Numbered from the stretch's first letter, positions 45,701-57,312 are shown. The stretch is 64,000 bases of DNA from Timema cristinae (GCA_039000515.1 JBCFYV010000001.1:9656928-9720927), one strand, 5' to 3'. Notes: generated by a model not told the origin, from the sequence alone. Made by a program: numbers and translations.

Positions 45701-45701
45701 T
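45490..45701 (+). mobile_element. SINE family B, 5'-truncated, with 11-bp TSD
   Basis: Lacks the tRNA-like head, starting in the body at CCCTTCCTTCACC, and ends in the shared tail plus (AAT)n. Duplications TTTAACTTCTT at 45479-45489 and 45702-45712. The truncation is typical of LINE-driven insertion. Confidence 0.92.
45658..45701. repeat. (AAT)n microsatellite
   Basis: About 14 uninterrupted AAT units forming the SINE tail. Confidence 0.95.
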
Positions 45702-45712
45702 TTTAACTTCTT

Positions 45713-48700
45713 CCTACCACCATCAGAATTCTTATTCCCTTAGATTTGTCTTTTATCAAAATTCTTCTTATTCAAAGACTTAATTCTAATAAACATCCAT
45801 TTTCCAATCAAGCTTCAGACAGCTAAAACCTAAACAGTTGATGTGGTACTAGAATTTTGTCTTCGACACTACCATAGCACATTTCACTTTCATCTTGCCA
45901 AAACAAAGCAACTCTTTTCAAAATCAGCAAAAACATTGACTCGTGGTTTTAAAATATTTAAACTTGTATCTTTAAATCCTAACTTAGTGGAAAATTGGTT
46001 ATGGTGGCCTTATTGTTGTTTCGCTAGGAAGGGAATATTTCAAAATGTAGTTTACATATCTAAACCCTTTTTTGGGGTTAGCATCATTGCCTTTGATACA
46101 TCATGTAAATTTTAGAAGAAAAAAAATTTTGGGATAAAAAAAAAATCTAGTTCAAACCAATTAGGTATTTAAAAAAAATCAGCATGCTCCCTTAGTGAAG
46201 TGTGCAGTTGAAAGGAGAAGGGAAACAATTTAAGGGGTGGTCACATAGCTACTAATGCACAGTAAAAATTACTTATTTGAGACAAATTCTTGATGAACTA
46301 ATGATATAATTTTTTCATCATTACTGTATGTACACTTTTCTTAATAGTTATAAAATTATGTAATTAATTTTTTTATGTGGTTTTAAAATTAACTTAAAAA
46401 CAAATTTTGAAAATGGTTTAAAAAAAACAATTCAAACTTATTATATTTGTAAATTACACACAACTTAAGTTTAATCACGGAAATCTATTCCCTGTGCTAT
46501 AAATTGGTCATTAGTTACATAAATGTAGGTTTATTACAAGATAGGGGTGACAACCCCCTTAACACCTACTCAAGACAAGAGAGGGGAGGTTTCTCTGTAG
46601 GACCCAAGTGTCAAGATTCAGTTATGCAGTAATCCTAGTGTTCAGTTGACAGGACAACACTATTGACTCGAAACTTGTCCAGAGGACCAGTTTAAAAAAA
46701 AATACAACTGAAATATTCTTAGTTTTAAAAAAACTTGGTAAGCTAGAAAGTGAACCTACATTGACATTTCATAAAATATAACAATTTTTTTTTTCAATGG
46801 GGATTTTTAACACATAATTTATGAAAACAAGGAGTATATCAGCACACGACTTACAAACTAGCTTTCAACTATGACCGTTTACTCAAGTTAAATTACCAAC
46901 TTTACCTGGAATCGAAACTGGGACCCTTTGCATAGTAAGCACACTTGACATAGCTAAAGTGTTGGTTAAAATAATGAGAAACGTACTTCCTAAAATATAT
47001 CACTTTAAATAAATGTTAAAAAAATATAAAGCATAGTTGTGCTAAAATAATATTCCTTAACAAAATTTGATTCAATTTGAATGTTGTGGAAGTTGCGCAA
47101 ATTATGATGACTCAGCACACAAAGTATTAAATTATTTACATTTAGTTTGTAATAAAGATTGAATACTTTTCTAAAGCATGCAATTATTTGTATGCTTCTA
47201 AAATAAGAATTAACTTTTTGAGGTCAGCATAGCATTTCAAATTGTTCGGAAACTATATGCTATCCGCCAAGTAGACCAAATTTGGACTCTGCCCTCCAAA
47301 AGAGCGCAGACCTTGGCTTTCCTTCCAGTGGACATAAAATATTTTGACAATTTTTGAAAAAGTTCACCTATTTATTGTAAAATAACTATACAAATTAATA
47401 AAATAAATAATATTCACGAATAATAAATATTAGTGGTTAATGCAAAGACTTCCAAAATCACTGTTTTCCCCGTGTGGTTCAAAGCATTATTGAATATTGT
47501 GACTTAGGATATCTCTAATAAAATAGTATAGAGAAAAATTCATGGGATAAGTGAATTTTATTTCACAAAATTGGAAAAACATTTAGCATTTAAGGAGAAA
47601 ATTGTACAAGATATATCCTTGGCAAGGATCGGCAGACTACTTTGATATAGTGTCTCAACATCCATCCTGAGCAAAGTGGGTTTGTCCCGAAAAAAAGGGT
47701 CGGTACTACATCACACCCTCAATCACCTCAAGAAAAGCAGACTTATATCAACGCCGAATACAAGTCCCTCCAAAGACACACACCAACTCATGACAAAATA
47801 CATTTTCAATTTCATGCCAAGCTCCCAAAGATTTTAAATTTCAAAATTATGTAATTAATTATTCAACTTTACATATCCAAATTATAATAAGGGTAAGACA
47901 CTGCTATAAATCCCATTTATAAAATGTGTAAATCCATCTAATATTACTAGTCACAGTAAGTTTATTAAAGAAATTAAGAATTTAAACAAGCGTATTCCAG
48001 GGAGAGAGTATAGTAACGATCTCTGTAAGGTTATGTGGGAACTAACTTGAAGGCCTGCTAAAGGCTCTCCCTACCAACCAAACTTTGTAACTAAACAATA
48101 GATCTTGTTTAATATCTTACATTTTCTCAATTCTTACTTCAGTAATGAGAAACTATGTAGGAGCAAAAAAATTACACGCGCATAAAAATCACCAAACGCA
48201 ATCACAACTAAACAGCAGCTTTCCACTGCTACGAGGGCAGCCACACGACAACCCCACAGATCATGGAAAAGGTGTGCCTTCTCTCCGACTGTGGCCGACG
48301 CCAGATCACCCCTTGTTGTCCAACATCATCCAACCCCTACATTTGTACTCAAATCTGATTTCACCTCCACAGCCCCACCTAAACTTGATTATTCATTTAT
48401 TATTTAATTCAAATTTCTTAGTCTCATTATTGAAAATGTTATTTGCCAAGAGTTAGGTGAAAGCTGGGCTGAGGGCGCACAAACTCGAGAGTAGATGGGC
48501 CAGCCCAAGTCTGATTAGTAGACTAACAAAAATGACAGCCTCCCTAAAGTTTCTAATGAACTCGTCCTTGCAAGGAACTATTTCTACCGGTTACAGAGGT
48601 TTGAAATCTTTTCTTTGGTAGGATAGTCAGTCTCTCTGGTTAGTAAATAGTAGCTAAGTCTTGCATAAAGCAAGGAAAGTGCATAGTTTCAGGGTTTGTC

Positions 48701-49310
48701 AGAAATGTGTGAAGGGACTGGTAAGCTACTCAACTAAAGATTCAGTGTAGGTATTCAGAAATTGCAGGTTGTAACTTCAATCATATTTTTTTAAGTCTGT
48801 AGGTCATGTGGTAACATTGCCAATTTTTAGGATGTTTAGGAACTGCACTAATAACTTTCATCAAATACAAATTATTTCATATTTACTAGAAAAATGATTT
48901 CTAAATACTTGTCGTTAAATAGGAACTAAGATTATTCAATTTAGCCTGTTTATTCTAACACTAAGTTTGAATAAAACCCCCCTATATAAGATTTAGCCCT
49001 AGGGAGTTTTTTTTGCTGCGAAGAATGAGGTTTCATAATATGATGAAATATTTGTGTGAAATTTAACTAAAAAGCGAAAACTCAGGGAAATTTACAAATA
49101 AAAAGATGGTATTATATGAAATTAGTATTTAATTACTTATTACTCAGTCTTACAGTTTTATCCACCAAGATGGTACAAGAGATTACAATTCTTGACAACT
49201 AGTTTGTTTATCAATACTAAATTTAAGGAACAAAAACCTGCCATTGTGGCACATAAATACAGTTAAAACAAAACTTGACAAAACTAGGTCGAGGTCATGA
49301 CACCAGATGT
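45713..49310. other. AT-rich intergenic stretch
   Basis: No gene identified. A GC-richer patch at 48200-48360 has open frames in several phases but no recognisable protein. Confidence 0.4.
46900..46966 (-). mobile_element. tRNA-like fragment
   Basis: Minus strand has a TAGCTATGTCAAGTG A box-like segment and a GTTTCGATTCCAGG B box/T-arm. Too degenerate for a functional tRNA. Confidence 0.4.
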
Positions 49311-49400
49311 TCACTTGTCCCCCTGATCCTGCTGTTTGATGGCCGGAGCATTAGTGTGAGTGATAGGCACTGCCCGCTCATTACCCACTGCAGGGACCAC
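49311..49400 (-). CDS. sHSP coding exon 3, C-terminal extension
   Basis: 29 codons plus TGA after [28 protein letters not shown] and a hydrophilic tail KQQDQGDK. 1.6 kb from exon 2; found by phase and the PITHT motif. Confidence 0.9.
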   Translation of the reverse strand: MVPAVGNERAVPITHTNAPAIKQQDQGDK

Positions 49401-51811
49401 CTTAAACAAACACCAATAATTAGAACAAGGCATCAAGTTTTAACAAAACTATTTCCTAGACTGTTCCCTCCCCCTTTTGAACTCTTTTGCAAAGTATAAG
49501 ACAGAAAAAAAAAATTATGAATATTTTCCCACCCCCGCGTCCACTCCACATCAAACCCCGAAAAAAGTATATTTGTCTATCGCTCAAAAATTGTTTTGAT
49601 AATATATATTGATCCTTACCTTTAATAGTACTAAAATGTTCAAATGATAAGTTAGAGTCTCAAATAATTGCGAAGAAATGATGAAAATTTGAAACACTTA
49701 TGTAAAGTACCCTCCAAGTCATGTTCATGAGAAAATGAAATGTCCATCTTGTTTATTACGATAAACTGCTCGTTTAGAGCGAATTCGAGAAAACAAATTT
49801 ATTCTCTATCTTTCAATAAACTAGCCAAATTTAGGGTTGGATATACAATTCCAAAAACCCCTTGATAGGTGGGGGGCCTTTATGAAACCCCAGATACTAA
49901 GTTTTAGCCCAAACCGTAAAAATAGTTTTGGTTCCAGCACAAGCCAAGATGGTACAAATAGCCAGACAGACAGCGTTGTGGAAACTAACTTGTTTGGTTT
50001 CAGGGGGTTATGAAACATCGGTTGACATTTATCAAAAGAGACAAGTAAATATTAGTTTACAAAGCTTAGTCACCCACAGCCCTTGGTTTGAACACCATTG
50101 ATTGAAAGGTCAGAGAATGCAACGTTCTTGTTAGTATGGTGTTTGAAAAGTTAACAGTAGGGCCTATTTGTAAAGTGAAGCAGGCAGTACGTAAATTATG
50201 TTTATAGCATTTTCATTATTATTTGATATCACCTAAGACAAAGTGTAGTTTTCACTTAGTTTTTCTATCTTGTGTACAAACAATTGTGGCGCACTTATTT
50301 TAATTCTAACCTCCTTCTACCATGTATTTAAAATAATTAGTATAAGTAATGACCGGGTAAAAACTGTCACTGAAAAAAACCAAAGACATGGCTATATTTT
50401 TTTAAATATAGGGGAGAATATAGGTTTGTATATTTCTACAGTAATGAACTAAAAAAAAATTTCAATTTACTGCAAATAATTATTTCCTAAGGGAGTTTAT
50501 TAAATTATAATTTTAGTGATGAGCCCTTGCCCTTTTACATCATTATCCAAAATCCGAAATTGCTGCTCAACATCACTCCTTGGAGCGATTAGCTTGTCTT
50601 GAGTAGCAAGCAACAAATTTGAAAAGGATTAGGCAGTTGGGGGAAAGGGGTCAGCTTGGTGACTGCCACCTCTGCTGAGGTGATACGGGACTACTTTGAA
50701 TATTTGCAAAACCGAAATATCCAAATCTTAAGTAATTTGGGGTTGGAAGAAGGGGTGGCTTAGTGTACCACCCCTATTAGCTGGAATCTTTCTACCCTAG
50801 TCTTGTCACGTTTGTTACCAATGAGGGCCGAAGGTGGATTTTAGAGGTAGAGCCGAAAACCATTTGATAAATACAACCCTCAAGTCTACTCAGCCGAGCT
50901 TTGAAAACCAAACTTCTAGTTATGATCTGTTAGAAGAGACAAGACTTAGGGTCCAAGTTGAACATCTCATACTAGCATAGACCCACCTTAGGTGCTGCGA
51001 TGGACAGGATCCCATCAGAAGATAGTGTTGAGGTGACAGCTTGGGGGTCCACGCCCTCCGGCAACAAGTAGCGACGCTGGAACTCCCGGGAGATGAACCC
51101 ATGCTCGTCTTTACGTTCCTCGTGTTTCCCCTCCACCACGATGTAGTTGTCGACTGTCTTCACCTTGATCTCCTCAGGCTTGAACTGCTGCACATCCAGG
51201 TTGACCTGTTAACAGTCAAAACATCTAGGGTGGGATCGCAAGGACTACCACACAATGAATCACCAACAGTGGTATAGTAAGAGTAATATAATATTTAGCA
51301 CCGCGTCTTACTACCCGGTTGGGTTATACGCTTTAAGTACTATTATGCTAATGGATTAGGAATTGAGAAGGTTGAATTAGAGGAAGTGAACCCGCATTTG
51401 CGTGGAGGGAGAGTGGAAAAACCTTTAGTAAAAACCACCCCCATTTCACCCGACCGAGATTCGAACCTCAATCTCCCCGTCAGCAGTAGAGCTCAACAAG
51501 ACAAGCGCGCTAGCCAACTACGCCACCGAGGCGGGTTGAAACAGTTCTTCTATAACAGTTAGATCTACATGGATAGATTGTAAAAAACTGACCTTGAAAC
51601 AGTCCTTGTCATTCTGCAAGCAGGATATTCCACTGTCACGAGAAGCCAGGTGGCTGGAGGGTCGGTAATAGCCAGAACGAAGGGGTGCCAAAAGGCGTGG
51701 GGTCACCAAATCTTCGTTCAACAGACCCAGTCCGAAGTGTTGGTCAAAGAGTGACACTGGAAGTTCCAAGTCGTCCAAAGCTCTGCGCGCCAAGTATGTT
51801 GCTGGAAACAT
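49311..51811 (-). CDS. Small heat-shock protein (alpha-crystallin/HSP20), three coding exons
   Basis: ATP-independent chaperone that holds unfolding proteins. Exons 51811-51593, 51205-50987, 49400-49311, all phase 0, giving 175 residues (usual insect range about 170-210). The N-terminal arm carries [10 protein letters not shown], the family's start signature. The alpha-crystallin domain follows: [60 protein letters not shown] and SIAAPK. The last exon supplies the C-terminal extension with [14 protein letters not shown], where VPI is the IXI-type anchor for oligomer assembly. It resembles insect lethal(2)essential-for-life type proteins. The ATG lies immediately after a CAG acceptor, consistent with a non-coding first exon at 53602-53516. 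Confidence 0.95.
50805..50915 (-). mobile_element. Diverged SINE family A-like remnant
   Basis: Weak body match (GGATTTTAGAGG, AAAACCATTTGATAA) in the sHSP intron 3. Confidence 0.35.
50987..51205 (-). CDS. sHSP coding exon 2, crystallin domain
   Basis: 73 codons between TTAACAG|GTC and CCTAAG|GTGGGT. Holds nearly the whole alpha-crystallin domain. Reading past the donor hits a stop after four residues, so splicing is required for the tail. Confidence 0.95.
51292..51535 (-). mobile_element. SINE family A, full copy in sHSP intron 2
   Basis: Complete head (CCTCGGTGGCGTAGTTGG), box B GGTTCGAATCTC, body and shared tail. No clear target duplication. It makes up most of the 387-bp intron. Confidence 0.9.
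51593..51811 (-). CDS. sHSP coding exon 1
   Basis: 73 codons from ATG (51811) to donor TTCAAG|GTCAGT. N-terminal arm with [16 protein letters not shown] and [10 protein letters not shown]. The ATG directly follows GATACAG. Confidence 0.92.
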
Positions 51812-53515
51812 CTGTATCAATAGGTTCGATAAACTCAGGGTTTAATAGTGAACCAAAACATTGTGAAAATAACTTACAATTTCCATGAGAGAATATGTTC
51901 GGAACAATCATATCATAAATTTTTTAATATTGAAAGGGCAGCAATATAATGTATATACCTTTCATTAGTTTTCACACATCAATGTCAATAAGAAATCAGT
52001 ACAAGACAAAATGTGAAAATAAAGGACTGTTCATGTAGCGTTTCCATAGTATGTCATTCACGAGCTAAGTTTACCTGGATGACAGCTAGAAATGTTACTA
52101 GAAGTAATCCTAATATATCACTACGCCAACAGCTGACATTTATCACTTTGTATGACTTATGAAAACAGATGGTAATATATTAATGTGATAGTTAACCACA
52201 GTAAATTAGGCCAATATTATTTATATATTTATTTGAGGTCGGACACAAAGTTTATTTATAGTTTTATTCCCCTTAAAAAATATTAACACCACTTTAACAA
52301 AAACTTCTTACGAACATAGCTTTAAAATTGCAGCTAACGAAACCATATGGTTTAACATGACGGCAAACAAGTATTTTACAATGATGCACACGCAGTTTAT
52401 GAAAATATTTTATTCGGTTAAATATTTCAAAATGCGATAAAATAATCATAAAATCATTTGGAAAAAAAAAATCTCTTTTTCCAAGTAAATACTATGCCTG
52501 TAATAAAAAATATTGATGTGTGCACTATTACAAAAAATCGGTAACACTAAAAAAAAATAAGTACTTTTAATTATGTTACAAATATTGTTTCGAGTTGGAT
52601 AAAAGAAAATTATTTAAAGTAATGAAATAGTATGAGAAAACTTAAGTTCACGTTATTTTAAATGTAATATATAAAAGGTAATTAAAGATCGTAACATTTA
52701 TAACAAAACTGTGATCTTTTACAAGTGTTGGCAACCCAAAACCTAAACATATGATTTTCGAACTGTCATCCAGGTAAAAACCTATCGTGAACGGAATATA
52801 AGTCTAGATTATTTAAACTTAAACTAGCCTTGCCATAATGGCGTAAATAAGGAGACGCAACCGTATCTATATTCTCAAAGATATCAAATCAGGATAAAAT
52901 AATTCAGTTTTGTTTGATGCTTTTGTTTCCTTTATAATTAATAGATCAAATTTATGAATATTGGTTGTCGTAAGTAGAATCTTTAGCTTTTCCCTTCGAA
53001 ATTACAGCAAACTTTATGCCGATCAAGAATACGTCGAGGGTTAAACTGGAGAACCTGAAAGCCATCTTGATATTTGGGTGTAGTTTCTACAACTTACGCC
53101 ATCTTATTAAGAACTAAGAATAAGACTTAAATAAATATATATATATATACACACACACTCGAAATTCATTTTAAATAACCACAATTGTATTGTCTTGGGT
53201 ACCATCTTATATAGATGGAGAAAAAATTTAGACAATTCAGTTTAAAAATTTGCCTATTATCCCGATTTAACAAGAAAACATTTAATTCACTTTAAATATT
53301 AAATACCATTCTTATATATTAAAATATATAACTTAATATAAATTTCAACAAATGATCTGTTTATAGATCTACATTATTTCGTAAACAATTATGATGCCAT
53401 ATAACAAGGACAAACAATTGTTAATCAAATAATTAAAGTGACATTTAAGAGTTTTCAGTTACTAAATTTTAATTATTTATTAATTAAAAGTGTTAATACC
53501 TTAAGGAAAACTCAC

Positions 53516-53602
53516 CTTGTATTCAACAAAACTCTACTGCAGACACAAAATTCAAAGAAAGTTACAAGTGTATGCTTCACGTATTCTGAAATCCGTACAA
53601 CT
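53516..53602 (-). other. Proposed sHSP non-coding first exon
   Basis: From the initiator TCAGTT (A at 53602) to a strong donor TACAAG|GTGAGT. The 87 nt contain no ATG. Spliced to 51811 it would give ACAAG-ATG, a good start context. Confidence 0.65.
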
Positions 53603-53604
53603 GA
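53599..53604 (-). promoter_or_regulatory. Initiator TCAGTT
   Basis: Arthropod-type Inr, with its A 32 bp downstream of the first T of the TATA box. Confidence 0.65.
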
Positions 53605-53628
53605 TATATCGAAATGTGCCGGCGTGGG

Positions 53629-53634
53629 TTTATA
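53629..53634 (-). promoter_or_regulatory. TATA box of sHSP promoter
   Basis: TATAAA on the minus strand at the canonical distance from the initiator and just downstream of the heat-shock element array. Confidence 0.75.
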
Positions 53635-53646
53635 TGCGTTTAAAAT

Positions 53647-53679
53647 TTCAATTCTAGATCTTTCTACGGTTTTCATGAA
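53647..53679 (-). promoter_or_regulatory. Heat-shock element array
   Basis: Plus-strand units at exact 5-bp steps: TTC 53647, TTC 53652, GAT 53657, TTC 53662, CGG 53667, TTC 53672, GAA 53677. Alternating GAA/TTC pentamers, several perfect, are the HSF trimer site. It supports heat-inducible transcription of the sHSP gene. Confidence 0.75.
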
Positions 53680-54602
53680 ACAATCAGGCTGGCCAACGCT
53701 GGTTCTAATTTCTTAATTTTATTTTGTATTATTTATAATTGTATTTTAAAATACTGTTATTTATACTGCAATTTTTAAACTTTTAGTTGTTGTATAATAT
53801 GTTTTAAATAAATTAATATATAAGTAAACATATTTTATCTTATTTATGTAAATAACATAGCGTTATTAATTTTTCACACGTTGGTTTCCGAGAGATAAAC
53901 TTAGGAGGGCGGGGCCAAGCAGATCCAACCAATGTGTAGATATTATTATGTTCCTTCTTGTTTGATAATAATAATTATGTAATATGTATTATTGAATAAT
54001 TAAATGATGTGAGTCAAACAATATTCTCGAAAGTTTTGGCAGATTCTAGATAGTTACTATGCTTAGTATTTATTCTATAAATATTTTTTGAAAGTTCTAG
54101 ATTCCTATATTTGGTAGGTTATTTGTATATGATCAAAAGCTAAAAGGTATGATTAAATTAAAAATTATACTATTTAATTAATTTAACCAACCAAATTACC
54201 TTGTATTACAAACATTTAATCTTGTTAATTTTTCAAACAAAATCTAATATTAAATATCCATAATAAAATACATTTTCGAATGGCCAAATGTCAAACTCCT
54301 AACAATTCGCAGCACAAATTTCATAGCATCTCTCTTAAGAGTGTAATGAACAGACAGTTTACTTTAAGGGTTCGGTTCCTTAAAATAAATGTTAATTTTG
54401 GTTAGAAGTTCTGTTTAAATATACTTTTTACTAAATTGGTTTAAATGTTGAACGTCTAAATTGCTTACAAATTAATAATCTGATAGATAAATGCAAAGTG
54501 TTTCCTAAACAAGATGACTGGCTATATTTTTATTGACTGTATTTAGTGGCTTTCGGCTCACCACTAGGAGTTTGATTGATTTCAACCACTGTAAATAACC
54601 TA

Positions 54603-55758
54603 CAGTAGCCCCATGGCTTCTTTGGTGCTGACTGACAGCTCACAGCTGACTACTGACAGTCAACATTTAGGTACGTACAGTAGCCCCTTGGCTTCTTTGG
54701 TGCTGACTGACAGCTCGCAGCTGACTTCTGACAGTCAACATTTAGGTACGTACAGTAGCCCCTTGGCTTCTTGGTGCTGACTGACAGCTCACAGCTGACT
54801 TCTGACAGTCAACATTTAGGTACGTACAGTAGCCCCTTGGCTTCTTTGGTGCTGACTGAGGGTTCGGCCAGACTGCCAAGCGTGCGAGCGAGCGCGTAAT
54901 TAGCGGACCCTAGTTAGAAAGATGTCTCTGTCAAAGACACTTGGTACATCTCTGCTCCTCGAAAATTCTTACAGAAAATATTGTGTATTTATAAAAAGAA
55001 AAAAGTAGGAGTGCATCCAATTAATAAATTGAGAAATGTGTATGGTACTGTACTGAAGTGTTTTAAAATCAGATTAGCCGCACCAGTGGCGTTGCACTCG
55101 ATAGCTTTTGACTAGGAGGCAAAGGTTCGAATCTTGGCTCAGTGAACTGAAGGTGATTTTAAAACTTATTTATTGTTGTGGTTTTTCATACTCTCTTCAA
55201 ACTAATGGTGATTCTTATTTGAAAAGGCCTACTTTGATTATAATATTGAAGTATTTTAACATATCGGTTTTACATATATACATTATATTATTAATGGTCT
55301 ACCAATTAAATTAGGCCATTAATAGCAAGTGTGTTAAACCTATCACTGATAGAAAAAAGTCAAATTCATGTCAAAATGAGAAGTTTCCCTAGCACTCAAT
55401 GAACCAACATACAATAATATTGCCTAGCGCCTGTAAACTAGACTGTACCGGGTCGAGCGCACACGCTTGAAAAATAGAACCAGTTCTATCTTTCAAGCGC
55501 ACTCGCTCGCTCCAGTGTGGCCACCTCCCATTACAACCAATGTGTTCTATTTTATATTTTAGTCGCTCGCGCGCTCAGTCTGGCCGTACCCTGACAGTTA
55601 ACATTTAGGTCTATACCTAAATTTTGACTGTCAGAAGTGACAGCTGCTAAACACATGTTTTTGCAGATCTGGTTCGATGTAGGGATATATAATTTGGTCT
55701 GGTAACTTTTCAAAACTGTGAGCTGTCAGTCAGCACCAAAGAAGCCACGCGGCTACTT
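54603..55758. mobile_element. CAGTAGCCCC MITE with tandemly multiplied left end, split by another transposon
   Basis: TA-flanked. The left 74-75 bp unit starts at 54601, 54676, 54751 and 54825; the last is interrupted at 54860 by an insertion and resumes at 55592 through to the right TIR (GCGGCTACTT, ends 55758). Confidence 0.8.
54860..55591. mobile_element. Nested TIR element with 3-bp TSD TGA (Harbinger-like?)
   Basis: Ends GGGTTCGGCCAGACTG and, inverted, GGGTACGGCCAGACTG, followed on both sides by GAGCGAGCGCG-type repeats. TGA flanks it on both sides. A 3-bp target and GGG termini suggest PIF/Harbinger, but the usual target is TWA. Contains a tRNA-like stretch (55085-55140, GGTTCGAATCTTGG) and an internal inverted repeat near 55450-55505. 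Confidence 0.7.
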
Positions 55759-55951
55759 TAGTTGGGTTACTAACACCTCCCAGGGCTAGTGTTAGTTCAT
55801 TTTCTTAGAGAGGACAGACAAGGGCTAATCCGAATAGTCCAAGGTTCCCTAGTCGGACCCTTGAGTTTTAGACTTTATGATTTTACACTTCTTGCGCTGT
55901 TCATAACAAAGACTGCATAAAACTATTCGAACGGCAACAACCTTATTTAAA

Positions 55952-56171
55952 ATGGTGGAAAACGTAAGTCACTGCTCTAGCAGACGAAACGATATACTAA
56001 AACAATTGCCTGGCAAACACCGCGAGAACAGCGCACAGCTGGAAACCTTCGTATCCATGGTGACCAACACCTCGAGAAGACTGCATAGGTACAAGGAGTA
56101 TCGTTCGCGACTATTCAGACAGATCTACACTTGGTCATGTGGGTTGCCAATGCACTCCAGTTTGTGGTCAG
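55952..56171 (+). CDS. Possible exon of an unidentified gene
   Basis: Open from an ATG with a GC-richer, charged, protein-like reading (ILKQLPGKHRENSAQ, MVTNTSRRLHRYKEYRSRLF) up to a donor GTCAG|GTCAGT. I do not recognise the protein. A GTAAGT also lies right after the fourth codon and an AG at 55982, so the start is uncertain. The open frame beyond 56180 is the antisense of a LINE relic and should be ignored. Confidence 0.35.
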
Positions 56172-56179
56172 GTCAGTTT

Positions 56180-56700
56180 AGTAAAATGCGTCCATTTTCT
56201 TCTATTCCTACTCCATTCTTCTCCTCTCACTTGAACACTTTCTTCGCCTCCCTTGTGATCTTTTTCTTACATACTTCATTTCCATAATTTTTTTTGGCAC
56301 CCTCTCCTTTTCCATCCTCATTACATGGCCATACTATCTCAGTCTTGCTTCCTCTACTATCTCATATACTCCCTGTACTCCTACTCTTTCCCAGATAACT
56401 TAATTCCTAATCTTGTTTCTCCTCGTGACAGCTAACATGCTCCTCACAAACATCATTCCCGCATATGTGACAATGGGTACAAAGTACACCCTGTACAACA
56501 CTTCAAGGGCACTTCTCTTCTCCACAGCAGGTCTCTTACGCACCTATATAACCACTCTCCCTGCTGTCCTCTTCTCATTAAATCCTCTCTATTTCCACCT
56601 TTCTCCTCAATCACGCTTCCAAGATATTTTACGTTCTGTACTTTTCTCAGCTCTACTCCATACAACCTTATATTATTATTATTATTTATTAGCATCACGT
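56180..56700 (-). pseudogene. LINE ORF2 3' relic
   Basis: Minus-strand reading: LYGVELRKVQNVKYLGSVIE, then LYRCVRDLLWRREVPLK, and after a frameshift VGVQGVYEIVEEARL, YGHVMRMEKERVPKK. These are the post-RT and tail motifs of insect LINEs. Stops and shifts show it is dead. A SINE B is inserted at its upstream end, splitting it. Confidence 0.8.
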
Positions 56701-56958
56701 CTTACTACCCGTTCGAGTTATACACACTTACGCTAATGTGTAATGGTAGGGTGATTGTGAGATGAAATGGAGGACCTACAGTTTAACGTGGAATCCGAAC
56801 CACGGTGGAGGCCTGGCATTCCCCACATTCACAAGATGTCTTGTCAGAGGTGAAGGAAGGGTTTTGTAATCAGATAAATCTGTGCCGGGACCGAGGATTG
56901 AACCCCGGACCCCAGCATAGAAGTCCGACACCTTACCCCTAGACCGCCAGGTCACCAC
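56673..56958 (-). mobile_element. SINE family B, full copy with 12-bp TSD inside the LINE relic
   Basis: Duplications TACAACCTTATA at 56661-56672 and 56959-56970. The LINE reading continues on both sides of it, showing nested order. Confidence 0.93.
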
Positions 56959-57109
56959 TACAACCTTATAGGTTACACCTTAGTACTGTCCTTTATGTTG
57001 GATTAATAATTTGGTTGTTTAACACCCAGGTGCACCCAGAAATAAGGGTGTTCATTGAATCATTCATATAGGTACTAACATTTTTTTTAAATTACCTCGT
57101 TCAGGGAAA

Positions 57110-57312
57110 ACACCTATGTACTAATAACACTGTGTTAGGGATGAGGCAGGTTGAATTTAAAGGAAGTGAACCTGCATTTGTGTGGGGGGAGAGTAGAAAA
57201 TCATTTAGGGGAGAAAAAACCTCGGTATACACAACAGAGATTCGAATCTTGATCTTCCCATCTTCGGCAGTGTAGTCTTTTATAAGAGTAGCGTTCAACC
57301 ACCTAAGCAGGT
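57110..57312 (-). mobile_element. SINE family A-like copy
   Basis: Body (GAGGCAGGTTGAATTTAAAGG), box B-like AGATTCGAATCTTG and head. Old subfamily. Confidence 0.7.

Noticed and set aside
45490..45701. CRISPR-like or regular spaced repeat
   Set aside because: The regularity is only an (AAT)n tail of a SINE.
47630..47830. Possible reverse-transcriptase fragment
   Set aside because: Some resemblance to an RT 'QSGF' region in one frame, but it is too short and broken to support.
48145..48456. 103-codon frame and a cysteine-containing alternative frame
   Set aside because: An acceptor-like site precedes it, but no frame gives a recognisable protein and there is no gene context.
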